From: Cudoniella acicularis
Lineage: Eukaryota; Ascomycota; Leotiomycetes; Helotiales; Helotiaceae
Assembly (NCBI GenBank): GCA_013054445.1
Contig: JAAMPI010000161.1
Span: 1-57,821, forward strand
Reading direction: 5' to 3'
Length of the DNA: 57,821 bases
The translations under genes and the position numbers were made by a program. Positions 46,043 to 56,667 of this stretch are shown here, piece by piece. Within the stretch, counting starts at the first letter, position 1; every line of letters starts with the position of its first letter. The notes under the pieces are model-generated. The model worked only from the letters and a program-made list of their open reading frames with translations. It searched no databases and was not told where the DNA came from.

Positions 46043-47947
46043 GGTTGGAAGGGGCTTGAGTAATCTTTTGAACACATTCGCTTTTGATGACGGTTTGGCA
46101 ACACATGGGCTGTTTAGGGGTCTAAGCGTGGCTTATACTACTTAGATTTTGCTGTAGCCTACTTGCAATATACAGTTCCTTTAGTGCTCGCACACAACTC
46201 TCGAACCCCTTGTTCTTTTACTTTATCCAAAGGTACAGTCATTTTATCCAAGGGGGTTGCAATGAGTCGTCAGACGCGGCTGTGCAACCAAGAGCCGCAT
46301 TGTAGATCTTTGCATTGCATAAATGCAGCACTGCAGCTACAGCACAGACAGAAAGTGGGGGCTGACTAAGCTGTTAGAATGACTGGGAACGACTCAATCG
46401 ACACCCAAGTGATTTCAGGAAGGCGCTTCCCAGAATGTCCATCATTATTGTCGACAAACGCCATTACACCCGGTTTTACCCAACTAGCAAAGAAAGCGCC
46501 GATCGCTCTTCGAATCCTCAGAATGGGGCACTGTTGTCGATCGGGATGTTACAGAGGCACGGAACTGGGATTTCTTCCTCCAAGCCCATACTGCGATTCA
46601 AGGAACCGCGCGTCCAACACACTATTACACTGTCCTAGATGAGATCTCCCGAGGCCGGCAAGTGCAACCTCCCTTTCAGAGCGCCGCCCGCACCCCGTAG
46701 TGAGGCCAAAGAGAACTACTACTTACCTACTTCTTACTCTCGCCTTACTCTTACTTGCCTTAGCTTACTTAGTATTACTAAAAATTCTTGAAAATTACTC
46801 CACCACCACAAAATCATGGCTAGAATAGATAAATCGGTGGCTACTAACGCCGCTGTTGAGGCAATTCGAAGAGGGTGAGAGAAAATTATATGCGGATCCC
46901 TTACCGCCTTGACACAAATCTTGGCACTTCGCACTATCATTTGTTCTTTAGCAATTCTAGAAGATTACTAAATTAAGTAAGCGGTAAAAAGTCTTGAAAC
47001 TCCTTACGTTTCCCGGGCTCTCGCTTAAGGCAGTGGAAAGCAGTGGAGAGTGTAGGGGAGAATGTAGGAGAGAGTGTGGGGGAGAGCGGGAGAAAGCGGG
47101 AGAGCATTGGAAAGAGTAAAGTAACTCTAGCTCTCAAGCTGTGATGAACTCAGTCTACTAGCCCCCTGGAGGTCACCCTTACCTGTAGCGTGCACAGGTG
47201 TAGCGGATGATCAGGAGAGAAAGAGGCGGTTCTATTGAAGATCTAAAGCTAAGGAAGGAAGGAAGAGAGTACTCAACGCTGTCGAGGCCAAACTATATCC
47301 TTAGGTCAGATACGGGTATTATTTGAGGCTATTCCCTTTACGGATGGTCGGTGAGGACCGTATGGTCTGGATATCAGCTGACATCATGTGAGTGCACGTG
47401 ACACGCGCTCTCTCAAGCTCTCAAGGCGAGCGAGGAGATGGCAATACCGGTGCAGCCGGTGAAGCTGTCGATTGCGAGCCACCAAATCTTATATTTTTAC
47501 GCTTTTTATGCTATTTTAAGCCTTTCTAGAAGCTCTGTGATCGGTGGAGCCCGATCCCCCAAGTTATAACCACGCTATAAACACCACACTATAAGCGAGG
47601 GTAGTGAATCATATGACTAGTGAATCAGGATGGTTATAGTTAGCGAGCGGGCATTCGGGAGCCGAAGGGAAGTTCGATAATATCGCTTTAGCATACACAT
47701 TCGCTGGAGTATTGACTGTTGTGGTCGTGGTAGCTTACTTTAAGGAGGACGAGAGCGTGGTAGATGTAGGCGAACATACTCATGTAGACTACCATAGAAT
47801 GAAAAGTGTAATGATTGATTAGACTACCTAATCCTATCTATGCCACTTTACTTTCCCGTATTAATCAACGCAATCGACCCCCAACTTGCATTGAATGCGA
47901 GGTTGGCGAAGTCAGAACTTTTGTTAGCGGATACAATCTACTCAAAT
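46043..47947. other. Repeat-derived intergenic region, no intact gene
   Basis: Nearly 2 kb without a gene. At 46816 a plus-strand ATG opens a 20-codon frame (MARIDKSVATNAAVEAIRRG) that ends at once in TGA. Its style is that of a transposase N-terminus, but this is weak. The stretch 47029-47118 is purine-rich with imperfect GGGAGAG repeats, and 47571-47650 contains a fold-back. The region probably represents several decayed elements. Confidence 0.45.
47571..47650. repeat. Imperfect fold-back, MITE-like
   Basis: The left end AAGTTATAACCACGC and the reverse complement of the right end (TAACTATAACCATCC) match at about 11 of 15 positions. Inside are paired direct repeats, CTATAA twice and TAGTGAATCA twice. 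The layout is that of a short terminal-inverted-repeat element, with no obvious target-site duplication. Confidence 0.4.
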
Positions 47948-50686
47948 TTATGAGATGATTTTCTCCGTGCAGTAGATGCCATAGACGTCCTTCAACTCCC
48001 TCATCAATGGATCATTGATCTTCGGGTTCATTGGTGCGAGGACTCCTTTCTCGGAGATTTGTCCGGACAGGACCTGCTTGACAGCAACTGCGCATGGAAC
48101 GCCGACCTTCGCTGCAGTCAGTATTGGATCGTGGTGGAAATGTGTCCACGGGATTGCTCACCAATTTGGCCATAGCGGAATAACCACCGGGAACTCCATA
48201 TTCGCAAAGCGTACTGGTCCTAGTCTCCCTCGTACCGTCCTTCTTCTCGATCTCAAACTGGTGCTGCAAGAATACGAGATCGCGCTCGGTTGGAGAGTAT
48301 TGGCATTTCTTCTCAAGAGTGGCGCAGAGAGTGTCCAACGGATTTCCGCGAGGAATGATCCTCTCATCACTGAAGATACCAACCCATTTGAGACCAGCTA
48401 CCAGGCGCTCTTTCTCCTCAGTACTAGTGACTGAATATTGCTACTGCATCAGCAATTGCTCTTTTGAGAGGTCTTCAAGTGGCGAGATGTAGGCCGACCA
48501 TGGTCGACTCGGCTGTCGTCTGAAACGCAGAAAATCCATCTTTGCGTCTAACTCGATTTAGGAGTCACTCGACACCCACAAGAGCCATATTTCGCTACAG
48601 CGCACTAGACATCCCGGAAGGAGATTTACTGGAAAGCGAAATGCTTACAATTCGTCTTGCTTGAAATTCCCCAAATCAAGTCCTTCTCACTCTCGGACGA
48701 TGACCCAATGATCTTCTGAGTTGCTTCCTTCCAGGAGATTGGCTCATTCAAGAAGCTCCGCTCCTCATCGTTTAGGAAACCAATGTCGACCTTTAATCCT
48801 ATGGCGTCAGTACTGATCTCTTTGTATAATATCGATACTGCAGAGCCTCTTACAAGCACTTTGATGAATTCTGGGAAGCCCTGATATCTCAGAGTACCTC
48901 TGATGATAGTCCGAGCCTCTGGGATGTTGTAGCGCTAGGAATGAGTCAATCAGAGAGTCAGATGCTAGAGAATACTTCGGACTGACCTCTTTGTATGGAG
49001 TTGAGTCTCGGTTCGGGCTTCAAAGCCTATATGTCAGTTCTCATTCAATCACTCTCTCAAGTAGCCATCAGGTGCTGGAACGCGGATGCAAGACGGCGGG
49101 GAAGCACCAGAAGCGAAATATTTACCCCAAAACGAGTTGGGGCAGAGAACATCAGGTATGCGTGGTTACTCACTACGCGACAAAATTGAATCCTGCCCGT
49201 TGTAAGCAATCCAGCTGACAAAACTTTCACACAACCACGCATACCTGGGTAACCAGTGAAGAACGGTTTGGCCTCCGCCATCAAATCCTTGCCTGAGACG
49301 GAAATAATCTGGCCCGACCTGTAGTAGCTGGCAGCATTCCTCAAAGCTAGCAGCACGCCTCGAGACGACCTCGTTGAACTTTAGTTTGAGCGTCTCAACC
49401 GAAAAACTGAGAGTTCTCACCAGCTGAACTTGTACCCGAGTGGGTTGTCGGAATTCTTCTAGAGCGTCAACAGTCACCCAGGCAGTTTGAAGGCAGAGGG
49501 GAAGAAGTACCTCAGGAGCGGGAAGTCTACCAAACGCAATGATGTCAGCAAATACTCTAAACGAAATTTGGTGCTGAGAGTATGCTTCAAGACGAGTACA
49601 CCATAGAGGCCATCTCGGCTCCGGGAAAACGGCACAGCAGACAATGAGCGTTTATGCAGAATTGCTTACCCTCCACAATAGGACAAAAATGAAAGTACCT
49701 TGGAGCCTTCAGCATGGGCTTCAGAAATTGCCTTTACGGCATCTTCACATCTATGTATCAGCAACATTCTTCAAGGATGATCCCAAGTGCTAAGACAATA
49801 CTCCTCATACAGACGCCTCTTTCAAAAGGCGGTTCTGCACCAGGAAATATTCTCAACCACTTCCACAAGCGTGGCCAGGCCAAATGGATGTGAGCAGCGT
49901 GAAACGTACATAAGTGGTCCACACCGGGGTCTGTTGATGCAAAGAAATCATGGAGTCAGCGAAGGTTTTCCGTTAAAACAATCCTGAGACATACCAAGTC
50001 CAATCTCGTTCATAACTACTATGCCCGCTTGCTTACAGGCCTCGTCCAGCTCAAGCATCTGCGGGCTTACGTAAGAAGTTGTGACTACGTCCTTCTTCTC
50101 CCTTATGGCTGACTGAATTACACCTGCATCTGCTTAGTGTCAGCATTGCTCTTCAAAGGCAGCTTCGGGGGCCGAGATGATGTCTTGGGCGTAGCCCTCT
50201 CGCTAAGGAGGCGGGATTGCACGAGAGATAGTGTTTCGGCAGCCGATATGCGCGCTTCAATAGGCAATGTTCGGAGATTAGAGTTGCTTACGGAATGTGT
50301 ACGGGATAAGGCTGATGACGAGATCGTTTTGTCTCACAGCGGCGTCTAGTGCTTTTTCATCTGTGACGTCGAGAGAGATTGGCTTCGCAAGCTTCACGCC
50401 CTCGGAGGCCTTTTTGGCGCTTTCGAGAGTTCTGCATGCTGAAAGAGGTCAGTAGTGTCCGTGGGACGCTCTCGAGTGTAGGACTTGCCGACGGTAATTT
50501 CTATGCCTGATTTTGAGAGAATTTCCAGGGTCGGCTTGGTCACAAAGCCCTTGATCCAGTAGTATCAGTATTGCTCCTCCTGGGCAGATTGTCGGACTCC
50601 TACCGCTCCAAGCATGAGAACCCTAGGATTTTGTTAGCACTACTATGGGATTGAGTAGAAAGGGTAGCCGACTTGTGTGGTGCCAT
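47948..50686 (-). CDS. LYS9: Saccharopine reductase (saccharopine dehydrogenase, NADP+, L-glutamate-forming)
   Basis: 449 aa, lysine synthesis by the alpha-aminoadipate pathway (aminoadipate semialdehyde plus glutamate to saccharopine, EC 1.5.1.10). Sixteen exons, from start to stop: 50686-50673, 50622-50604, 50549-50489, 50438-50292, 50129-49995, 49930-49910, 49742-49670, 49526-49511, 49458-49421, 49369-49245, 49192-49174, 49017-48987, 48934-48854, 48790-48649, 48430-48162, 48106-47948. Their sum is exactly 450 codons with no stop. Motifs: VLMLGAGFVTKP (NADP Rossmann loop), TVACRTLESAKKA, DLVISLIPYTFHAGVI, TTSYVSPQM, MNEIGLDPGVDHL, SFLSYCGGLPAPE, NPLGYKFSWSSRGVLLALRN, AYPNRDSTPYKERYNIPEA and TSTLCEYGVPGGYSAMAKL. 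Intron 3 is GC-AG. Intron 13 (63 nt) is free of stops, so its retention would add 21 residues. Confidence 0.93.
49153..49247 (-). repeat. Perfect 15-bp inverted repeat enclosing a 19-nt microexon of LYS9
   Basis: The arms are 49153-49167 and 49233-49247. In the transcript, arm one is CAGGTATGCGTGGTT, the last three bases of exon 10 plus the first twelve of intron 10. Arm two, AACCACGCATACCTG, starts directly after the GTGAGT donor of intron 11. The 65-nt loop holds the rest of intron 10, the 19-nt exon (49192-49174) and that donor. Confidence 0.92.
50439..50488 (-). other. GC-AG intron in LYS9
   Basis: The donor is GCAAGT, the acceptor CTTTCAG and the length 50 nt. Only this splice joins GIEITV to ACRTLES, the conserved NADP-loop continuation. 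It uses the same donor hexamer as the GC-AG intron of TOM1. Confidence 0.88.
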
Positions 50687-52183
50687 GATTCGTAGATGAT
50701 CTATGAATGATGGTTAATTGCGAGATGATGTTGATATGTTGAGGTAAATGTTAATAAAATGCGCCACGTTGAAAAAAAAAGATTTGGACGCTAGTTAACC
50801 GAAATCCCTCACTAATGCCCAGTCCGCACCAAATCCCGTTTTTAGGATTATAGTTTTAATTAATATAAAACAACTACTTAATATAATTAATTAAAATTTT
50901 AAATATTAATTCTTTATAGCTTTAAGTATATATTATTTATTTTATTTAATTGAAACTAATTAAATATTATTATAATTTTTGTGTTATAATTTCAGCCAAT
51001 GACAGCAGTTGTAGCCGAAGAGTTGAAACAGGCCCCCAAGCTCATTACCCTGGGCTTTGTTTATTGTCACCTTTGTACACCTTAACTTAGCTAATATGGC
51101 CGATAAGGCAGCACTGCTCACCTTTCCAAACAGAATTCCTTCACGTCAGGATTGACGTGTGACAACCAGATGTTGTTGGAGGTTGAAAGTTGTCGCCTAA
51201 AGTTATGAAGTTATCCGTGCTAGGAACACCCCACTTTAGCGAGGTGATCAAATGAATACTACTGTGTGCACACCTGGGTATGCTTAAGTTGCTGTTAAAC
51301 CGACACCACGTTTCCATATGTCTCCGAAAGACTTCAAATGCAAAACCTCTAGCAAACTATACGTTAAAAATCTAACAATACATCTCGAACGTCGACAAGA
51401 TAGACAAGCTTCGCTTCTCAATCTCCATTTATTTCTTATTTAATGCTTCCATACTCCGTCTCAATGCTTGAATCATCTGTCTCAACTACTCGACAACACC
51501 ATGAATAATTACCACAGAACGTCGCATCTGCTCACCTCTATGGCTATTATCCATGTATCATCCTCCTTGAAGACCTCCTAACAGCCTAAAGATCGCTATG
51601 TTTCACTCCCGCTTCGACTGTCACTGCGATACCAAAACCAAGCCAAATAAAATCGAATATGATGTGGAGTGTTGAGGAGATGATCTCCTGGAGGCTCTGG
51701 GCCAACAAATTTCACATGAGGGGAGGTTTTTGAAAGTCGAGATATACACGAAATTGGATCGTCAAGGGGCTTAGAGGGCTTCTTCGCCAGAAGGCGTCTT
51801 AATAGTACTGGGAGGGTATTGCTGGCAAGGGCCTTTTTCGACCCGCAAAGCCAACCTTGCCACGATCACAACATACTCCTTTCTCATACGACTGGCAAAG
51901 TCTCTTGCGATAAGGCAAAAGGGGTTTGCTGTGTCAAATCGGGCACGGAAGGTTCACCATCCGGCTGGCTGGTAAATGTTGGTAGCACAATATCTTCTAC
52001 ATTCCCTCGTAGACAAGAAGACTTAGCATATTATAGTTTATACCTCACGTGCACAGAAATGAGAGTCGGATTTCATGGAACAACGGCCACGATTCAATGA
52101 AATTGCCGTGGGATTGAAGACGAAAAATATACTGTCTACTTGTTGCTTCCACGCCAATCCAAAACTGCCAGTCTATGGCCCCT
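50687..52183. other. Intergenic with an extreme AT tract
   Basis: The LYS9 promoter occupies the first ~140 bp. From about 50835 to 50995 the sequence is almost pure A/T with AATTAAT and TTTAAT words, as in RIP-mutated or otherwise decayed repeats. The rest is average, with short featureless open frames (for example 51819-52100 plus, which has no ATG start). Confidence 0.5.
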
Positions 52184-52777
52184 TCATGCGTAAGCAGAAA
52201 GCAACCCCAACGTCCAAACAGTATCAGTGCCCCATATAAGCCAATTAAAATACCACATGCAACTCGCTGGGTTGTCGAGCCGGACATAATACAACATCGC
52301 TGCGAGTACTACGGCCGTTCCACCAACCGCCAGTACATCAAATCCAGCGCCCAACCCCGAGATGCGACTGGTGGCCATGAGCAGAGCAACTTCAACCACC
52401 GCCAGCATCGCGCAATTTCTCTTGGTGCTGTCTCTCCATGCCATAGCTACGCTTTTGACTCCAGCCTTCAGGTCGTCTGCGAGGTCCTGGTGCCCATAAA
52501 TAGTATCATAGAACGACGTGTCAACGGCAATTACGGCGAACAAACATGCAAGCGCACCAACTACCTCCCTATAACCATCATCCAAAACCGCAATCCCCTG
52601 GAACAAGTGATTAACTAAACTGTCGGTTCCTCTGACGCTGCCAGCGAACTTCTCTAAGATTTCACCCAAGCCAATGCCCCCGGCACCAGCACCCACCCCA
52701 AGGCCGAACGCAAATGACGAACCTGGCCACAGCTGTGGATAGTTTGTGAACCATATGAATAACGTGTACACGACATA
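52184..52777 (-). pseudogene. 5'-truncated UbiA-family prenyltransferase
   Basis: About 197 codons remain. They show YTLFIWFTNYPQLWPG, the helix pair that follows the first Asp-rich motif in this family, then DTSFYDTIYGHQDLADDLKAGV, where the second Asp-rich motif (YGHQDLADD) is intact, and four further hydrophobic helices to a normal-looking end. The first prenyl-diphosphate-binding motif (NDxxDxxxD) and everything before it are absent. The frame begins at a possible splice acceptor (GTTAG, exon from 52777) but no upstream exon is recognisable in the 300 bp before the NLR gene ends. UbiA enzymes prenylate aromatic acceptors (COQ2) or polyketide/meroterpenoid precursors. Without motif one this copy should be inactive. 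It looks broken by a rearrangement. Confidence 0.75.
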
Positions 52778-53087
52778 CTAACTGAAGTTTAGATAGTGAC
52801 TTCGGGACGTAAATAGGAGCCTAGACATGAAACTGGCAGTCCCTACTCTTTCAGAGTACTTAAAAGAGATGTCCCTTTCTTAGAACTGCAACATATATCA
52901 CAAGTTGGCCAGTATTCAAACACTTGGGCTCAAATCGCTTAATCAAGGTAGCTTGGTTCCGAAACAAGCTAGAAGTTGACAGTAACAATGCTATAGCTCA
53001 CAATCTATCTCACGAGATTCGGTGTAATCTGAAAGGCATGTCCACGGGAATCTTCCACCAGTGAGCCAAATATTTCCTCCGGGTCGG
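52778..53087. other. Intergenic between truncated UbiA and the NLR gene
   Basis: About 310 bp. No sequence resembling the missing UbiA N-terminus is present on the minus strand. It presumably contains the rearrangement breakpoint and the NLR terminator. Confidence 0.5.
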
Positions 53088-56000
53088 TTAATTATGGCTA
53101 CGACTGGACTCCTCCGGGAATCCCCCTAGTATCGCGACAATACCGTGGTCTCCAGACTGAGTTGAGAGATGGATGGCAAGCTCCAGGGGTATATGGGTTG
53201 ATATACTGCTCTGGTCAGATGGTTGGTCAATGGCCATGAATTTCTTGCATTCTAGAAGTTTTCTGACAACTGTACGGTTGTCAAGAACTACTCGAATTGC
53301 TCTCTGGAGTACTTCGTCTCCGGTACTCAAGGCGATTGAAAGAAGAGAATTCAAAGCCATCTGTGGCTCTTGTGTATTCTTGCTAGTCAAGGCCTCTTTC
53401 AAATGTAATATAGCTGGAACCTTTTGAGACCTCTCTTCTAAGAGTTTCAACAGATGGGCATGTGGATTGGCAGTAGCCTGAATAGCCAATTGGAGAGGTG
53501 TTTGCCCGAAGCTATCCACTTGTTCCGTATCTGCACCGTAGAGAGCCAAGTGGATTATAATCTCCACACGTCGTTTCGACTTTAGAAGGACTGCCACGTG
53601 AAGTAAAGTGGTGTTGTATTCGCAATCCTGGGGAGATTTTGGTCGCTCTAGATCGGGGTTAATGCGCTGGTCAAGGCATGGGAATTTGAAATAGGTGCTG
53701 ACAACATCCGAATTGAGTAAGAGAGCATCCAGGGTTTTTGTATTCGCTTCTAAGATAGACTCAAGCACAGCAGGTTGTAGGGCGGTTTCTGCTGCGGCAA
53801 TTGTGTCCTTGAGAGTGCACATTGCAGAACTCACATTCCGCTTCATGTCTTCATGTAAGATTGTCAGTTGCTCCTTCCCAAACTCGAAAATGTATCGAAC
53901 CAGCTGAAACTGGCTGATCTGGTTGACTGTAGCCTGTAATCTTTCTTCGGGGGAGATTCCTCGATTTTGAAACTGGTCAAGACCCCGGAGGCTTTCTTGG
54001 AAGCAAGCGACGTAGACTTGACATAGAGAAGCGATCTCTAATAAGCTCTCGTCAGGGTCCACGGACAAAACGTCCACGGGCTGTTCCAAAAGATATTCTC
54101 GGACAGTGGCATGAATAAATTGTATAACAGGTCCTTTTACCTCCACAAGATTTCCGCACAATGTTATCAATCTTCGCCTTAGATTATCGATATTACGAAC
54201 TCGCCACCTTTCAAGCTCTGTAATAGAAATTTTTTGCCGGTCACATGAGCTCGCTGCCAAAATCTCTAGCATCTCTGACATATGCAGTGGTTTCGGAGAG
54301 TACGTTATCCATCTCAAGACGGTTTGGCACTCTTGAATTAAGGCATTTGTTTCAGCCTCGGGTGCTTTGCTGCAGATTTTATGCAAAATTCTTTCGTATA
54401 GTTGTTTCAGGTCCTTTGGTATCGAAAGCATCAGAGCCTCGAGCTCAGCTATGCTGCAGAATCCTTCCATTGCTCGGTTATCAAGTTCGATCAAGACTAG
54501 CTTCACCCACAAAAATACTCCATTTGCTGACTTGATCAAGTAAGAGGAGAGAAATTGTAGCTCATTCGAGTCGCATTGAAGAACGTTCTCTGCTACTCGT
54601 TTTATCTCGCTAGTAACATATGCATAAATGTCGCTCTCCGTTTCTTCCTCTAGAACCAGGGAATGGCAAGACCTAAGGATATGCTCAACCTTAGCCTCTG
54701 GTTGGCTTGTCAGGAATATTTTGAAGGTGATAGGCCCTGGTGAATTTTGTGTGCAAACTTGGTGGAGCATTTGGATCATCTCCTGGCGTCCCTTCACCTC
54801 CGACTCGTCTAGAGCGTCAATAATGATGTAGACAGTGATATCGAGATCATGGCCTCTGACGGAGCTGAGAGAACTAAAGATACTACAAAGACGGCCATAA
54901 GTCCAAGAATGAGTTTGCAGTTCCAGTCTCTCGTTGTCCACGCCGATAGAATCTGTTCTGTGGCAAGCTTCGTAGTGTTGACGGTATGCTGGCCAAAGTC
55001 CTGGTATTCTGGAAAGTAGCTGGTAAAGGATTGATCGAAGCATCCAATAGTGGCCATTCTGGATACTTCCACCCCGAGCGCTGTAAAAGAAATCTACAAC
55101 GATCCCAAGACGTTGGCGAGCTCTGACATAACCTGCCAGTGTTGATTTTCCACTGCCAGGTTTTCCACGTACCAACAGCAGAGATGACGAGTAATCGCCC
55201 TCCCATCCTCTATACTTATCATGCTGAAAGATCCAGGCAAACGTTTCAGAATGCGGGTCAAGTATTTGTTTTCCTCTCGCCTCGAACTGTTTGAAATGCA
55301 GAGTATCAAGGCACGCTACAGGCTGAAATTAGACGAAAATCTATCCAAGGCTTTTGATCTCACCTCCAATTTCGTTTGCTAATTATTCTGTTAGCATGTT
55401 TCGGTTCCCATTTATCCATAGCTATTTAGTAACTCACATTCCTCCAATTCAATGGTGTCTTTGATCAAAGTAGCCACAGCTGACAAGACCGGCTTGTAAC
55501 GAGGATCATCAGCACTCTCGAATCTACACATGGATCGATGATCTGCATCGATAGCTATAACTTGCTCATGTGAAAGATTGAGCAGGGCTGAAGCTTTGTC
55601 CACAACCTGGGAATATTAATTTGAATTCTCCAGGTACGTCAACGCTAAAGAGAACATACGATTGGAATGGCTGAAGATGAAGAAAATAGCGGCCTCCCTT
55701 CGTAAACGGATATAATCTTCAGCTCAGTCGCACGTTGTACAAATTGCTCAGCGATCTCAGTTAATTCGGCGGAGTCTTTCTCAAGATTCTTTAGCAGATC
55801 GATCCTAGTCGAGCCTAGTGTGCAGTAATTCACAATGTTTCTGAGAATCCTCGTCACTCGTGCAGCGTCCGATCCGCCATGGGGAGTTCCGAAGAAAACG
55901 ACGAGCTTGGTTGAATTCTTGATGTTGCTGTATAGTTCTTCTCGCTCGTGGGCGATAGTCACCATCTGTGGTGTACCCATTTTTGTCAATATACAGTTTG

Positions 56001-56667
56001 CCAAACAACAGGAACTATGAGTCTGACCTTCTTAAAAACAATTCCACCCAGACTATGACATATGAATACGATAGGGACATCTTCCGTAGCAGTCTGAAAA
56101 CTCTGTCAGTCTAGCCTCAAGGTCTACTAATAATCTTACCTCTCGCCTCTTGTAATGGAGGCTATTCAGAAGTTGGGTAGCAAAGTCTCGCGTCTTAAAA
56201 ACTGTGCTACTAAAAAGAAGCTTGGAATTATAGCCAAATGTAGAAATTCTGAAATCAAATTCGGGAAGTTGCGCAGGAAGCAGATCAGAAAACCAGACAA
56301 CCTTATTCTCCGTCCAGGTTCTCCATGGGTCACCATTCAGACCATGAATTGCGACCACGCTGTTCTTAGGTGAGCAGTTGAACCGTTTCAATCGGGGCGG
56401 CCTTACTGACTCGACTTTAGTCCGTGGAAATTCGCGCTCCACTTGGAAGTCTCGTAGCACGTGAAGGCCCTCTGAAAATACTGGATCTGGAGCAACATTG
56501 CTGGGGGATATCGGCTCTTCATGAGAGCTGGCCTCGTTTTCTTCGCTCTGCACGTAGTCGCGTTAACTTGAACGCCGGTTACAGTAAGGCTTGATGTAGA
56601 AGCATACCAGACGAGTCCTTGTGGATTTGTTGTGCCGTCCAAGCTTCTCTTTTAAGAAGTGCTGCAT
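53088..56667 (-). CDS. NLR-like protein: SesB-type hydrolase, NACHT, ankyrin repeats
   Basis: Seven exons (56667-56608, 56547-56140, 56093-56028, 55965-55660, 55606-55438, 55378-55364, 55315-53088) encode 1,083 aa. The N-terminal alpha/beta-hydrolase (residues about 60-290) shows VVAIHGLNGDPWRTW, FICHSLGG (nucleophile Ser, GxSxG-like) and VFFGTPHGG, the SesB/lipase-like module of fungal NLRs. A NACHT NTPase follows: Walker A GKPGSGKST (about 392-400) and Walker B IIIDALDE (about 505). The C-terminus has ankyrin-type repeats (TLLHVAVL, GADTEQVDSFGQTPLQLAI). Such proteins are candidates for heterokaryon incompatibility and anti-bacterial or anti-viral sensing, where ligand binding by the repeats assembles the NACHT and triggers the effector. 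The start at 56667 needs a 60-nt first intron (donor GTATGC), and one exon is only 15 nt. Confidence 0.9.

Noticed and set aside
46816..46878. Short frame MARIDKSVATNAAVEAIRRG as a transposase start
   Set aside because: Only 20 codons before a stop, with no catalytic remnant found; kept only as a remark.
49018..49244. Apparent one-base frameshift in LYS9 between TGYPG and PNRDS
   Set aside because: A 19-nt exon (49192-49174) with proper splice sites supplies the missing GFNFVAY residues and restores the frame, so no mutation is needed.
50130..50291. Apparent loss of two residues in LYS9 after IPYTF
   Set aside because: Using the acceptor at AAGCAG and not the next AG gives the conserved His-Ala (TFHAGVI).
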